From Endocalyx cinctus (Eukaryota; Ascomycota; Sordariomycetes; Amphisphaeriales; Apiosporaceae), in the NCBI GenBank assembly GCA_001600455.1, contig BCKC01000001.1:186001-250000 (forward strand): DNA of 64,000 bases, read 5' to 3'. The position numbers and the translations under genes are program-made. The notes beneath the pieces were generated by a model, which searched no databases, was not told the origin of the DNA, and was given only the letters and a program-made list of their open reading frames with translations. How positions within the stretch are numbered: the first letter of the stretch is position 1; every line of letters begins with the position of its first letter. Shown here one piece after another: positions 46,536 through 57,772 of the stretch.

Positions 46536-47720
46536 ATGCGTTTCTCTTCACTTCTCGCCCTCGCCACCGGCGTCGCTGCCACCAACTACCTAGGTTTCAA
46601 CTCCGGAGCTACCCGAAACGATGGAACCCTCAAGACCAAGTCCGATTTCAAGACCGAGTTCGAGACCGCTCAGAACCTCAACGGCGCTCCCGGTAACTTC
46701 AACGCCGTGAGACTGTACACCAACATCCAGGGCAACACCGACAACTCTCCTATCGAGGCTTTCGAGGCCGCTATTGAGACCAACACTCGCATTCTTCTCG
46801 GTGTCTGGGCCTCCGGCACCGATTCCATCTCCAATGAACTCACCGCCATCAAGACCGCCATCAGCGACTACGGTACCAAGTTCACCGATCTCGTCATTGG
46901 TATCTCCATCGGTAGCGAGGATCTGTACCGTGACTCCGTCACCGGTCAAGAAAACGGTTCCGACGTTGGTAACTCCCCCGACGCCATCATCGGCTTTATC
47001 GATGACTTCAAGACCGCCATGAAGGGCACCGCTCTGTCCAGCATCCCCGTCGGACACGTCGACACCTGGGATGTCTGGCCCAACTCGACCGTCAAGGCCG
47101 TCATCGACGCCGTCGACTTCATCGGCGTGAACGAGTTCCCCTACTACGAGACCGGCAAGGGCAACAAGATCGGCAACTCCGGTCAGCTCTTCGACAGCGC
47201 CTACGCGACCGTCTTGGCCGTCGCCGGCGACAAGCCCGTCTGGATCACCGAGACCGGTTGGCCCTACACCGGTATCACCTGGGACGAGGGCGTGCCCAGC
47301 GTCGCCAACGCCAAGTACTACTGGCAAGAAGTCGGCTGCCGTGTCCTCTTCAACCAGACCACCACCTTCTGGTACACCCTACTCGACGGCAACCCGGAGA
47401 ACAAGCAGGAGTTCGCTATCACCGATAACCTGTCGACCGACCCCCGTTTCGACCTGTCTTGCCCTACCACCTTCAAGACTCCCTCCACCACCACCTCCTC
47501 CGCCTCGGGTACTTCCTCCACCTCGGCTGCCGCCTCCGCTTCTGGCTCCGCCGTCGCTTCTTCCTCGGGCACCGCCAGCTCCGCTGCTGCCTCGGGCTCC
47601 AGCTCGACTTCTGCCGACGCCTCTACCACTAGCACCCCCGTTGAGGGAGGTGCTTCCACTCTCTCCGCTATCTCGTACGCCGCCGTGGCTCTTTTCGCCG
47701 GCGCTGTCGCCCTTTTCTAA
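46536..47720 (+). CDS. GPI-anchored glucan endo-1,3-beta-glucosidase, GH17
   Basis: An intronless frame of 394 residues. Residues 1-15 form a signal peptide (MRFSSLLALATGVAA). The GH17 barrel covers about 16-310; GSED holds the probable acid/base Glu at about 128 and ITETGWPYTG holds the nucleophile Glu at about 239. FIGVNEFPYY and FWYTLLDGNPE are further family marks. A Ser/Thr/Ala-rich linker (about 318-370) follows, then a hydrophobic tail (STLSAISYAAVALFAGAVAL), so a GPI anchor is expected and the enzyme should sit in the cell wall. Family members cut or transfer beta-1,3-glucan during wall remodelling. Codons are strongly biased to C-ending forms, matching high expression. The reverse-strand frames over it are shadows. 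Confidence 0.95.
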   Translation: MRFSSLLALATGVAATNYLGFNSGATRNDGTLKTKSDFKTEFETAQNLNGAPGNFNAVRLYTNIQGNTDNSPIEAFEAAIETNTRILLGVWASGTDSISNELTAIKTAISDYGTKFTDLVIGISIGSEDLYRDSVTGQENGSDVGNSPDAIIGFIDDFKTAMKGTALSSIPVGHVDTWDVWPNSTVKAVIDAVDFIGVNEFPYYETGKGNKIGNSGQLFDSAYATVLAVAGDKPVWITETGWPYTGITWDEGVPSVANAKYYWQEVGCRVLFNQTTTFWYTLLDGNPENKQEFAITDNLSTDPRFDLSCPTTFKTPSTTTSSASGTSSTSAAASASGSAVASSSGTASSAAASGSSSTSADASTTSTPVEGGASTLSAISYAAVALFAGAVALF

Positions 47721-49016
47721 GTTAAACTAGAAAACGAAAAGGGGTGGGTTGGAGATAGAGAGGTCGTTTCTTTTTTTAAATACTGTCAAGTCAAGTCAAA
47801 ATATGGGAAGCATATGAAGCGTCAAGTAGAAGTCGGGGAGTTCCTTATCTCGGTTGGGTTTCTATTTTTGTTGTGTTTACAAGACTCTTTTTTTCACTAC
47901 TATTTCACCCGCCCTAGGACGAAAGTAGGAAAATTCAACGTATAGACGGATTTGGGAACGGATTCCAGTGTACATTTTTTATTATTTATTTAAGGATTTT
48001 AAAGTCGTCTACTCAAAAAATACCCACTTTCGCAACCCTCGTCGCGGAATTTAAACTAAAGAACGTGAGCTGGGGCCGGGGAGAGTCCGAAGGGAGTAGG
48101 CGAGCCAAACCACCATATTTACGCTACTTCAGTTGTAATACGAACTCTTGTTATTGATCAATTCTTATAGTGATGGCTTTTTACGGTGATATATGTGATG
48201 AATAAATAATCGTGAAGAACCTGTTTAGATCGCAGTAGAGAGTCTTCGTAACAGCAAGCTGGTTTTTAAGGTAGGAGTTGAATGGTCATAACTGAAATCC
48301 GCCAGTTTTTTTTTTTCTCCCTTCTGCCCGTTGCTTTCTTATCATAGAAGACTTTGTATCCTTTATATTCCCCGCCGCTGCATGAAATCAAATGAAAATT
48401 TCCGATTGTGCCGTACGCTACGGAGTGGAGATGCCGACTCATCTTTCATCTCGGACTTAACGAATTCCTTTTTTTTTTGCCGGGGGTGTGATTGTCAAGG
48501 TCGTTCCGTCGTCCTTGGGTAGGTGAACTAGTCGGTCAATACGTAGGTTTAGTTAGTTAGGTCTTGTCAACGGAGTTTCATATATCTATATATATTATCC
48601 TGGTTATCTCCTTGCCTTGCTTCATTTTTACAGCGTAGAAACGATTTTCGGCGTCTTTGAATCCCGGAGCGGAGAAAAGGGGAGACGGTGAGTATACTGA
48701 TAGAGAAATGAAATGAATGAATCCTTGGGGTGGGTTAGAGTAGAGTAGATGAGATGGGTAAAGTTTTATATTTAAACCAGTTATGTTTACTCTTCCTATC
48801 GAGATGATATGGTCTCACAATAGACGTAGTAAAAGAATAAAGTGATGATTTTCTTTCGTGGGAACTAGTATATTGGATGATAGCTCTCGTATTCTTCTTT
48901 TACACCTTCTATTTATCAAACCGGGCGTATAAATCATCAGTTCCTGTCCCAACTCACCCTATTTTACCACCTAAGCACATATTACCATTTGAGCGTACCC
49001 ACACCCCCTCCTCAAC
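47721..49016. other. Spacer between the GH17 and amidase genes
   Basis: It should contain the GH17 3' UTR and the amidase promoter. It has a TACGGAGT motif at 48419-48426 and T-runs near 48306 and 48471. No gene is seen. Confidence 0.5.
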
Positions 49017-51085
49017 ATGTCTCCCACCCCATCACCCCCCGAAATCACCCCCGAAGCCGTCACGACCCTCCTCTCCAAAGCCGGTCTACGCCCATCCTCT
49101 TCCGAGCAAGTCTCCGACTTCTCGACCGTGCTAAGCGAGTTCTCCAAAGCCGCGTCCGCCATCCCTTTGCTAGAATCATCATCGGCGTCAACTTTTCTTC
49201 GTCCGGACTTAAACCTCTACCCTAGAGGAGAAATCCGCGTCCCGCCTCCCGGCGGGGAACCGGGGAATAAGAATAACGGGTGGGCTACGCTATGCGCGGC
49301 TCGACGTAGCGGCGATAAGGAGGAAGGTACGGGGTCGTCATCGTCGTTGTTACTGCTGAAGGGAAAGACCGTGGCTTTGAAGGATAACATCGCGCTCGCG
49401 GGCGTTCGGTGTACGAATGGGTCGGGGATGAGGGGTGTTGGCGACGAAGAAGGAGATTTTTGGATTCCTGAGATCGACGCCACGGTCGTGACGAGGGTCA
49501 TGGATGCGGGAGCTACGATTACGGGGAAAGCCGGTAAGAAGTTTTCTCTTTTTTCCCTTTTTTTCTTTCTATCTTTCATCATGAAAATTTTTATCCCATC
49601 TTTAANAAAAAAAAAAAAAAAAATGGATTCAAAAAAAAAGAGAACTAACAAACCCCCTCTCCCCCCCAGCCTGCGAAAACACCTGCATGGAGCCCCTATC
49701 CGCCACCTCCGTAACCGGCCCGGTCCACAACCCCTGGGCCCGCGGGTACAGCGCGGGCGGATCCTCCTCCGGGTGCGGCGCCCTCGTGGCCGGCTCCGAG
49801 GTCGACGTGGCGCTCGGATGCGACCAAGGCGGCAGCATCCGGATCCCGTCGGCGTCGTGCGGCCTCGTCGGCCTCAAACCGACCTGGGGTTTAGTGCCTT
49901 ACACGGGGATCCTGAGCCTCGCCGCGACCGTCGACCACGTCGGGCCGATGGCGCGGAACGTGCGGGACTGCGCGCTCCTGCTCGAGGCGGTGGCGGGCGC
50001 GGACGGATGGGACGATAGGCAACCGGCGGTTCCGGAGCGAAAGAAGGAGAAAGAAGACGAGAACGACGATAAGTTGGCGTACGTGGGACCCGTCGACGCC
50101 GTGCTGGGAAACGCGGACGGCGCGAAATTGCTCGAGGGCGTGCGGATCGGCGTCTTGACCGAAGGGTTCGAGGTTCCCGAGAGCGACCCCGAGGTCCTGG
50201 CCTGCGCGCGCGCCGCCGTGGGCAAGTTTCGCTCGCTCGGCGCCGCGGCGGTCGAGGAGGTGTCGATACCGGCGCACCGACAGGCGACGCTGCTGTATAT
50301 CTGCGCGTTCGCCGTAGCGGGGGTTCCGCAGGGCCTGTTCGGAGACGTGCGCTCGAGGAAGCAGTTTCACTTCGTGGAGCGGATGGCGGGCCGTTGCGAC
50401 GATACGCTCTCGCAGGAGCAGTTCGAGGCTCTGGGGCCGGGGGCTAGGCAGATGTATCTTACTTATTTGCTGGCGAAGGAGAGGTTCGGACCGAAGTTGC
50501 ATGGGAGGAGTATGAATTTAATTAAAGCGTCTAGCGTGAGTTTGCTTTCGTCTTCTTTCTCTCTCTATCCCCTCATGATCCTATTATGGATAAAGAGGTA
50601 ATAGGAAGTAAATCATTCTCAAAAACGATATTAACAAGTCACTTAAAAATATAGGACGCATACGACGAAGCCCTAAAGAAATACGACGTCTTAGTCATGC
50701 CGACACTACCGCGCACGGCACCGCGACTACCCGACTTGGACTGGAGGGAAGACGGACAGTTGAAATTTATGAGTAGGGTTTCCGGTATACTGGCTAATAC
50801 TTGCGCGTTCAACAGTAAGTTCCCTCTCTCTCTCTCAATTGTTTTTTTTTCTTTATAGAAGAAAAAAAAACATTAATCTGATATGATGCTTATATTACTA
50901 CGAAAACAGGCACCGGACACCCCGCCCTCAGCCTCCCCATCGGCTTCGCGCCCGCTAGCGACGACGGGCAGGTGAAGCTACCAGTTGGGTTACAAATCGT
51001 AGGTCGTAAGTTTAGGGATGCGGATTGTCTTCGGGTGGCGGCCGCGTGGGAAAAGGGGTTTGACTGGAAAACGTTTCACGCGTAG
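49017..51085 (+). CDS. Amidase-signature enzyme
   Basis: Exons 49017-49533, 49670-50535, 50655-50814 and 50910-51085 join in frame to 572 residues. The Ser-cisSer-Lys triad can be placed: Lys about 122 in [16 protein letters not shown], cis-Ser about 204-206 in [16 protein letters not shown], and nucleophile Ser about 228 in [42 protein letters not shown] and [24 protein letters not shown] are further family segments. The family hydrolyses amides, from acetamide to indoleacetamide and fatty amides; the substrate is not predictable. There is no signal peptide. The first intron has a run of A with an undetermined base (49606). Exon 2 is GC-rich. A Lys/Glu-rich insert ([14 protein letters not shown]) lies at about 296-309. 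Confidence 0.92.
49606..49606. other. Undetermined base (N) in a homopolymer
   Basis: A single N at the 5' end of an A-run inside the first amidase intron. It suggests unresolved homopolymer length and does not affect the coding sequence. Confidence 0.9.
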
Positions 51086-51575
51086 AGAGTATTATTTGTT
51101 CCCGTTCCGGGTTTGTTTCTTGTCTTGGCACGGACCTTCACTTGAGTTGCGTACGTATCGTGTGAGTGACTGTGCATACGATAAATTTTTCTTCAAAATT
51201 TCTTCAGGGCTACCCCACAGGGTACGATACGATTTGTCGTGTGTAATTAGGCACTAGCAGCGTAACTGTAGTAATAATGTGATTCGCGCTAACCAATGGA
51301 ACATAAATTTTCCAATGCAGGTACGGTACTCTGTAACATACTTTTCATTCGATCAATTACAACGTTTTTCGAGTAAGTATTCCCTAATATAACGTCACTC
51401 AACATCATTTATAATACGCGCGTATAACGGTGATGATAATAATCATCATCAATATTTTCTGGTTCTTTTAAAAATGTAATAAGTGCTAATTTGGTAGGAT
51501 AGAAGTTGCCGGTTCAAGTATGCCGATAATCAAGTTTGTACAAGCTAATACGAATGAAATCAACCGAATACAACA
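51086..51575. other. Spacer upstream of the DUF3716-like gene
   Basis: AT-rich, with a TAATAATCATCATCAAT-type stretch at about 51433-51455. No gene is seen. Confidence 0.45.
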
Positions 51576-52352
51576 ATGGATGATGATGTAAAGCCGCTTC
51601 TGTGGTGGACCTATATGGGTCGGCCGTTGGTCAAGCCAACAACTGAAGAACCAGCGTCCGACGCCATGAAACGAACGTGCGATATTCTCGATTTTATGAG
51701 AACATGTGAATATAATGACGTTCGGGATTATATTGAGAATTGTCAAGTAAGTATTAAACAAACCTTCCCAATTGATCGTCTATCGGTACGAATATATACT
51801 AACGAATACTAACAAATCAGGAGTTGAAACGTCTTATGGAAGTCAGGTCTATTCGTGTGAGAGGTAAAGCAACCGAAGCGGAACTTTCGACTGTCCGACA
51901 ACAGCAGGTATCGGCGTTGGCAGCCTATATCACGATGACACCGAACAATACGAGCACGTGCGACCAATGTGCAAGTCAGAAGTCTCGCGGTCCGTGTAAG
52001 GAGTGCCTTGCGGGTGGTCCTGCGCTCTTTTCGGGCGCTTGTACCAACTGCCAGTACTCGTCTACCGCGAGTGCATGCTCCTTCTACATCAAGAAAAAAA
52101 GTAGGTATATCCCGGTGTTTTAACCCGTACAAGACTTATATTAACAAGACGATAATTACAGATCGTAAACCCAAAAACAGGAACCCGAGCGAACCCGAAT
52201 ATGACCGTGCATTGCCGCCTTTCAACGGGTTTACTGATGAAATACTGGCCGAGGCTAGTTACCGAGAACTGGAACTATGGGCGAATCAGTTGGACGAGGA
52301 GATGACAAAACGTGATGATGTCCGTGGTGGGAGCAAACGACGTCGTTATTGA
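51576..52352 (+). CDS. DUF3716-like cysteine-motif protein, unknown function
   Basis: Exons 51576-51746, 51821-52100 and 52162-52352 join in frame to 213 residues. The first intron is phase 0 with an ACTAACAAATCAG end; the second is phase 1. The middle region (about 103-150) has paired cysteines: CDQCASQ, CKECLAGG, then FSGACTNCQY and ASACSFY. The GAC...NC pattern matches the fungal DUF3716 domain as I recall it. It could bind zinc, but no function is known. Both sides are helical; the C-terminus is ELELWANQLDEEMTKRDDV followed by a basic tail SKRRRY. No signal peptide is present. The gene is isolated, small and AT-rich, like the orphan genes at 20.6-26 kb, and shares their phase-1 splice usage. 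Confidence 0.72.
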
Positions 52353-53653
52353 CCTAGTTCGTTCATCAAGGTTATGATTACGATGGCGTTATAGGCCATT
52401 TTCGGAGTTGTGCACCCAATACCCAATCTCGAAAAATGAATCAATTTCGGGTCAGTACCTGAGTCTACAATTACCTATAGTATATTCCTATAGTATATTT
52501 AAACATACTAGGATAACCTCGTACAAATTCGAACAAATACATTGTATATATATAAAAAAAAAGTTGATATTAGTTAATTGAATTTGATTATTCGTATACT
52601 GCGAAAGAAATCCTTCTAACTAGGTGTTGACTTTAATATATACCGCTATCTGCTATCTGAGCCCAGGCGTGGTTCTATATACTGAAAACTGCCATATGCA
52701 CAGTTACTTCTATACTTGAATGAGCTGTTCTGGAATATTCCTCCATAACACTCACCCACTCACTCACTTCGGAGACTTTGGTATTCGCTTTCCATATTCG
52801 GATGAATCCAAAATAATACGAAAAGAAACACACTATGTCAGCCACGGTGATAATGAAATCGAGTCATGATGGAATCCAGGGGATTTTAAACATATATTTT
52901 GCGCCCGGGAATGATTAGTCACGTTTATACGTAATCTTCTCTTTATGTGCGCTTCTTATCCTGATTGGACAGCGACGGCGGTAGGGCGGATCAACTCGTT
53001 ATTTACGCCGTAAACGGGTTTAAAATATAGTTGATGAACAAACGGAAACCAGCTTCTTTTATTTCATCCTTTTTTTACTATTATTTCTCTTACATCCGTG
53101 CCTGATCTAGCCGTCTAAGAATGCTGGTCTTGATTATCAATTTTTTTTTTGTCGCACGTTTTTTCCTATTTCCGGGATTGGCTCTGCGCAAGACCGTCTG
53201 ATTGGTTCTTACCTGCGGCTATCTAACCTTCCACGCTATTAATTATTATGGGTAAGGGGTTTCGGACTTTAGTTTAGATAATCACCATAATTTAGGTACA
53301 TACTCCGTACTTGTAGTAACATAACATAGCATGATATGTGTATACGTATTTACGTATCTTCACTCATCTAGGGTAGTTTACGACGGAATGCGTAGCATTC
53401 TAATCGTATGCATGGATTTATTATTATGTCAAAGTAGTATCTATCTTGTCCGTATGCTGTATAAGCAAAGTGTATTATGTTTCATATTTGTAATCTCCTT
53501 TTTGACTGTGCAAACAGTCTATCTAGAAACAAGCTCAAGTATCATGTTCCCTTGCATATAAAACACGTCCGACTCCGTATCCCGAATATCCTTTAAGATC
53601 AGCAATAACCATCTCATCTCTTCTCTTCTCTTCTCTTTTATCTTAACTTAAGC
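52353..53653. other. AT-rich intergenic region
   Basis: No gene is supported. It holds TACTCCGTAC at 53301-53310, T-runs near 53142, and a (TTCTC)n tract at about 53617-53638 in the leader of the next gene. Confidence 0.5.
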
Positions 53654-55093
53654 ATGATATCTTACCTCCAACAGCTCATAACCACTATATTCCATTTCCT
53701 CACCTGCAACCTCTTCCTCACCCTCCCCATCGACCAGGATAAAGATCTCCCGTCGCGCCCCATGCAGGACATAGTGATAATCGGAGGCTCCTTCGCCGGC
53801 GTCACCACCGCCCACCGCATCCTGAAGCAGGCGGCCAAGACGTCGACCGCGCCCTTCAAGGTCACCCTCGTGTCGCGCGACAGCCACTTCTTCTGGAACG
53901 TGGCCTCGCCGCGCGCCATCATCGCCGGCGAGATCCCCGACGAGAAGCTGTTTCGGCCCATCGCCGACGGGTTCGCCCGCTACCCGGCCGACCGCTTCGA
54001 GTTCGTCTTGGGAACCGTCGTCGACGTCGACGTCGACGCTAAGTCGCTCGAGGTCTCCGACGGTACCGACGTCGCCAAAAAGTTGAAATATGATTACCTC
54101 ATCCTCGGCACGGGCAGCGATTCCATGGGCGAAACGCCTTTTAAGTCGAAAGGCTCCACCGAGGCCACGAAGGAGGCCCTGCATAAGTACCAGACGCAGA
54201 TCGACGCGGCTAAGACGATACTTATTATCGGAGCGGGAGCTACCGGTGTCGAAACCGCTGGCGAGCTCGGCTATCAATATGGGAACGAGAAGGAAATTAT
54301 TTTGGTAAATTTCTCGTCTTTTTTTTTTTGCCCCAATTCCCCCTTTTGATGAATCTCTAGTAAAAAAAAAAAAAAAAAAAAAGTGTTTATTTTCCTAACC
54401 GTAATCTTTTTTCTTGAACAGATCACAAGCGGTTCCGCCGTACTGGCCGACCGACCCGCCAGCATGTCCAAGACGGCGGAGAAGCAGCTGGCGGATCTGA
54501 AGGTCGACCTGCGACTGAACAAGAAGATCTCGGGCCAGGCCGCTCTGCCCGACGGACGACAAGAAATCACGTTGGCCGACGGAGGCAAGCTGACGGCCGA
54601 TCTGGTGATCCCCACGTACGGCGTGAAGCCGAACGCCTCCTTCCTTCCCCCCAAATTTCTCAACGCCGACGGTTTCGTCAAGGTCGACGAGTTCTTCGCC
54701 CTCAAGGGCGCCGAAGGCATCTTCGCCATCGGGGATGTCATGGACGTGGAACCTCCCCAGGTCATGTTCGTCGATAAGCAGTCGGCTCACTTGGCTAAAA
54801 ATATGCTTTTGACCTTGAGGGGAATGCCGCCTCAACCTTATAAGGCCTCCGATACCCGTAAGTCATATTTAATTAGTATTTCTTTTCCCTCGTTTTTCCA
54901 TTCCTGAAATGACGTATAAGTTCTTATGCTAATATCCGTGTGGCCGACAGCGTTTATGGGACTCCAAATTGGCAAGAAGACCGGTACCGGTAACTTCGGA
55001 AACTGGAAGATCCCAGGCTTTTTGATTGTCATGATCCGTAAGACGTTGTTCGTCGAGAGACTTCCTGGGACCGTTGACGGATCGGGGATTTAA
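53654..55093 (+). CDS. AIF/FSP1 (AMID)-type FAD-dependent oxidoreductase
   Basis: Exons 53654-54304, 54422-54857 and 54951-55093 join in frame to 409 residues. Residues 6-25 (QQLITTIFHFLTCNLFLTLP) could be a membrane anchor. The FAD motif IVIIGGSFAGV is at about 40-50 and the NAD(P)H motif ILIIGAGATGVETAGEL at about 190-206. The flavin-closing segment AEGIFAIGDV follows. The domain order (FAD, NAD, FAD, short C-terminal region) and length match AIFM2/FSP1-like proteins, which use NAD(P)H to reduce quinones. The N-terminal myristoylation glycine of human FSP1 is missing. A start at the internal Met (MQDIVIIGG) would remove the anchor. Introns 1 and 2 lie between well-formed codons, and the first has long T and A runs. 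The gene is convergent with the Zn2Cys6 gene. Confidence 0.9.
54362..54382. repeat. A21 homopolymer in an intron
   Basis: 21 consecutive A in the first intron of the flavoprotein gene. It does not change the coding frame. Confidence 0.85.
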
Positions 55094-55343
55094 TGCTATA
55101 GACGTCATTTTATAGACTTCCACTTGAGACAAATAATTAGGTAACTGTTGGTATTTTTTTTTTTTTGGTAGATTTTCCAAAGGCGTCGGCGTAAAGGGTC
55201 ATTCTTTAGCGAGCATAGCATTATCGCGTATATAAGCATCAAATAATACTTTATTTTGTAGACAAACCCTAAAAATTATAATAGAAAAAAAAAAGAATTC
55301 TATTTTGGTTAGTAGAACTTTAGCGAGTTGGATTAAGCGTTCC

Positions 55344-57218
55344 TCATATGACCAATAAATCCTGAGTTAGTGGGAGGACATCGCCCCAGGTCAAGGTAGG
55401 TGTCGTCTCCCTTCGACGCCAAATCTCTTCCAAGATCGGTAGAATATTCTTTCTGTGCTCAAAAATCGGATCCATGATCGGACGAGATGAAAAGAGATTA
55501 CGGAAGTACCGCTTCATCTCGTCGCCTTGAGCGATACTGCCGATCACGTAAAGAGAAGGTACCAAGGCGAGCAGGATATGGTTGGGCGTCTTAGGCTTCA
55601 ATAGCCTCATAACCTCCAATACCGTCTTTTGTAACTTTTCGAGTTCCTGATACCCGTATACGACCAAGTGTAAATAGATAGAAGCCATGTGAGCAAAGAT
55701 TCGGGTAACCAGGGGTGTGTGACTCAAGCGGTTACCGGCGGGACCTGAGAAATCTTCCGCATCCCAACCAAAGACGTCAAGAACTTCCATGGATTCCGAG
55801 GCAATGCCGTATTCGATATCTTTGGTGATTTCGTGAACAGTATGCATCACGTCTACGCACACCGGTTGGTTTAGCTCTAAGGCCTGTCCCTTACGGGCGT
55901 AGAGAGCGGAGATGCGACCGATCTGAAGCAACGCCCAGTTCTTACATCCGATTATTTGTTCAAATTGAGTTTGCGAATTTGGAGATAGTACGGTATCGTG
56001 ATACCGTAAGAGTTTGGGTGCCGTGCCGGCCGCTACGGAAGCAATTATGTCGAGCCATACGATAGTATTACCGGTGAATCTGAAGGTGACGACTTCTTCC
56101 AAGACTTCGGCCCCTCCGGTGACACCATGAGACAATGATAAATCTTCTTTTAATATCGTCGTGGATCTCTCGGAAAGGCCCATATGAGTCAGCCCGTATT
56201 CACAGTCCCTACCTTTTTCAAACATATCTACCGCAGCTCGAAAATGGAATTTCCACGTGCTGCCCTTGCCGGCGAAAAGCTAATCCCAAAGTGTAAGTCT
56301 AAAAACGTGTTCCATATATATATATATATAATGTTAAAAAAAAATCAGAAAGGGAATTAATTACCTCGAAGAATATCAGCTGCACTATCGACGCCAGGAT
56401 TCCCAAGCCATTACTGCTATGACTATTTTGAACAAAATGTTCCATCGACCTCATGGACTGTCGCACCTCCGACAGACATTCACCGAGGAGTTTTTCATAG
56501 TGTACTGTAGCCGCCGACTGACAGGACGGTGGAACTCTCTCGAATACCAGGATATGGCGGTGGTATGAGCTGACAGCCAGAGCCGTGCAGTAGAGGGGTC
56601 TCGTCCGGAGCACGAGGGATAGCAGCCACCCTCGGCCTCCCTCTAGTATATCCGGCTGGTACATGGGGTACTGCAAGGGGAAAACTGTGTCTAGGAAGTG
56701 CATAAGAATAATGGATTCGTGAGTTGAAATAGGGAATTTGGAGCCTGCTGCATGTGGTTCTTGGGGCGAGAGCGTATACTAGATGGAGTAAAAGATTACT
56801 ATTGAATTTAGTATTTTACACGACTTTTGAGACTTACGTTACATATGTCCTTTTCAATCGGAGTACCACCTTCTATCGATGACCCTTGACTAGACGGATC
56901 GGTGCTCCCGGTATCCTGTTGACGACTGGATATTTCTAGACCGGTAGTGGGTTTAGGCGCTAATCTGACAGCCCGCCTCTGCTTCGAAACTAGACGACCA
57001 GACTTGTGCCTTGAAGTTCTCTTGACGGTTTCTTTAAACTCATTCACCATTGCTCTCTCCCTCTCTCCACCATCGATCCAATCGGGCTTAGGCCCATATC
57101 CGTAGCAGGTGATGGAGAGAGATTGGCAGGTCAAGCATTCGTCGCGACCTTCGTCACATTTCTTTCTACGTATGCGACACGTCCAGCAACCTTTTTTGGT
57201 CCGGAGCTGTCCGTTCAT
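55344..57218 (-). CDS. Zn2Cys6 fungal transcription factor
   Basis: Exons 56838-57218, 56365-56778 and 55344-56279 join in phase 0 to 576 residues. Cysteines at 11, 14, 21, 28, 31 and 38 follow the exact C-x2-C-x6-C-x6-C-x2-C-x6-C zinc-cluster spacing, and a basic linker (KTSRHKSGRLVSKQRR region) follows. A Ser/Gly-rich stretch leads to a long helical regulatory domain typical of the fungal transcription factor 2 type (LQYPMYQP, FERVPPSCQSAATVHYEKLL, HTPLVTRIFAHMASIYLHLVV, ending TWGDVLPLTQDLLVI). Such proteins bind CGG-triplet sites in the nucleus. The adjacent alpha-galactosidase gene, 554 nt upstream on the same strand, is a natural candidate target, and a CGG-N6-CCG pair lies just before its start. 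That link is inference. Confidence 0.9.
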
Positions 57219-57772
57219 GGCGACTGAGGAATAAGATTTTTGGCGACTTTTGTGATTGATTTCCTCGGATCCACGGTCTTTTTCTAAAATTATGTTGATA
57301 AAGGGAGGTTAGAGAGAAAGACAGTATCCGTAAGCAAGGAAACTTGGCAGATATTACATAAGATTACAGAAATTACAATCCATTCCGAACGATGACTCGA
57401 GAATGCTTAATAATCTTCCGTAGGACTTCTTCGGCTATCTAATAATACCGTAGGCATTATATCTTCAAAATATATCACAACTCAAAATGATCTGGAATTC
57501 CTTCAGTATACAGTAGTCCTCAATTTCTTCTCTCAAGAATATTAATTGAGATAGATTTCAAAACTGTGGAATCTTACGGGGTATAATACCTGTTACTACA
57601 TTTCCCTTCTCGATTTGGAGGTGCCAGTCAACGAGTCTCCCCCTTTTACCATCAAATAAATCATGCGGCTTCGTTAAGAATTTCAACTTATTAAGTCATA
57701 AATAAAATTTCTTTATATTATCTTAATCATTAAAACATTATGTTTACGTAGCTACTTATTAAAATTAAGTAT
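57219..57772. other. Spacer between the regulator and alpha-galactosidase genes
   Basis: It should contain the promoter of the Zn2Cys6 gene and the alpha-galactosidase 3' UTR. AT-rich, with no strong motif noticed. Confidence 0.5.

Noticed and set aside
46590..47327. 245-residue minus-strand frame inside the GH17 gene
   Set aside because: Shadow of the biased GH17 codons; the Gly/Val/Asp-rich product has no motif.
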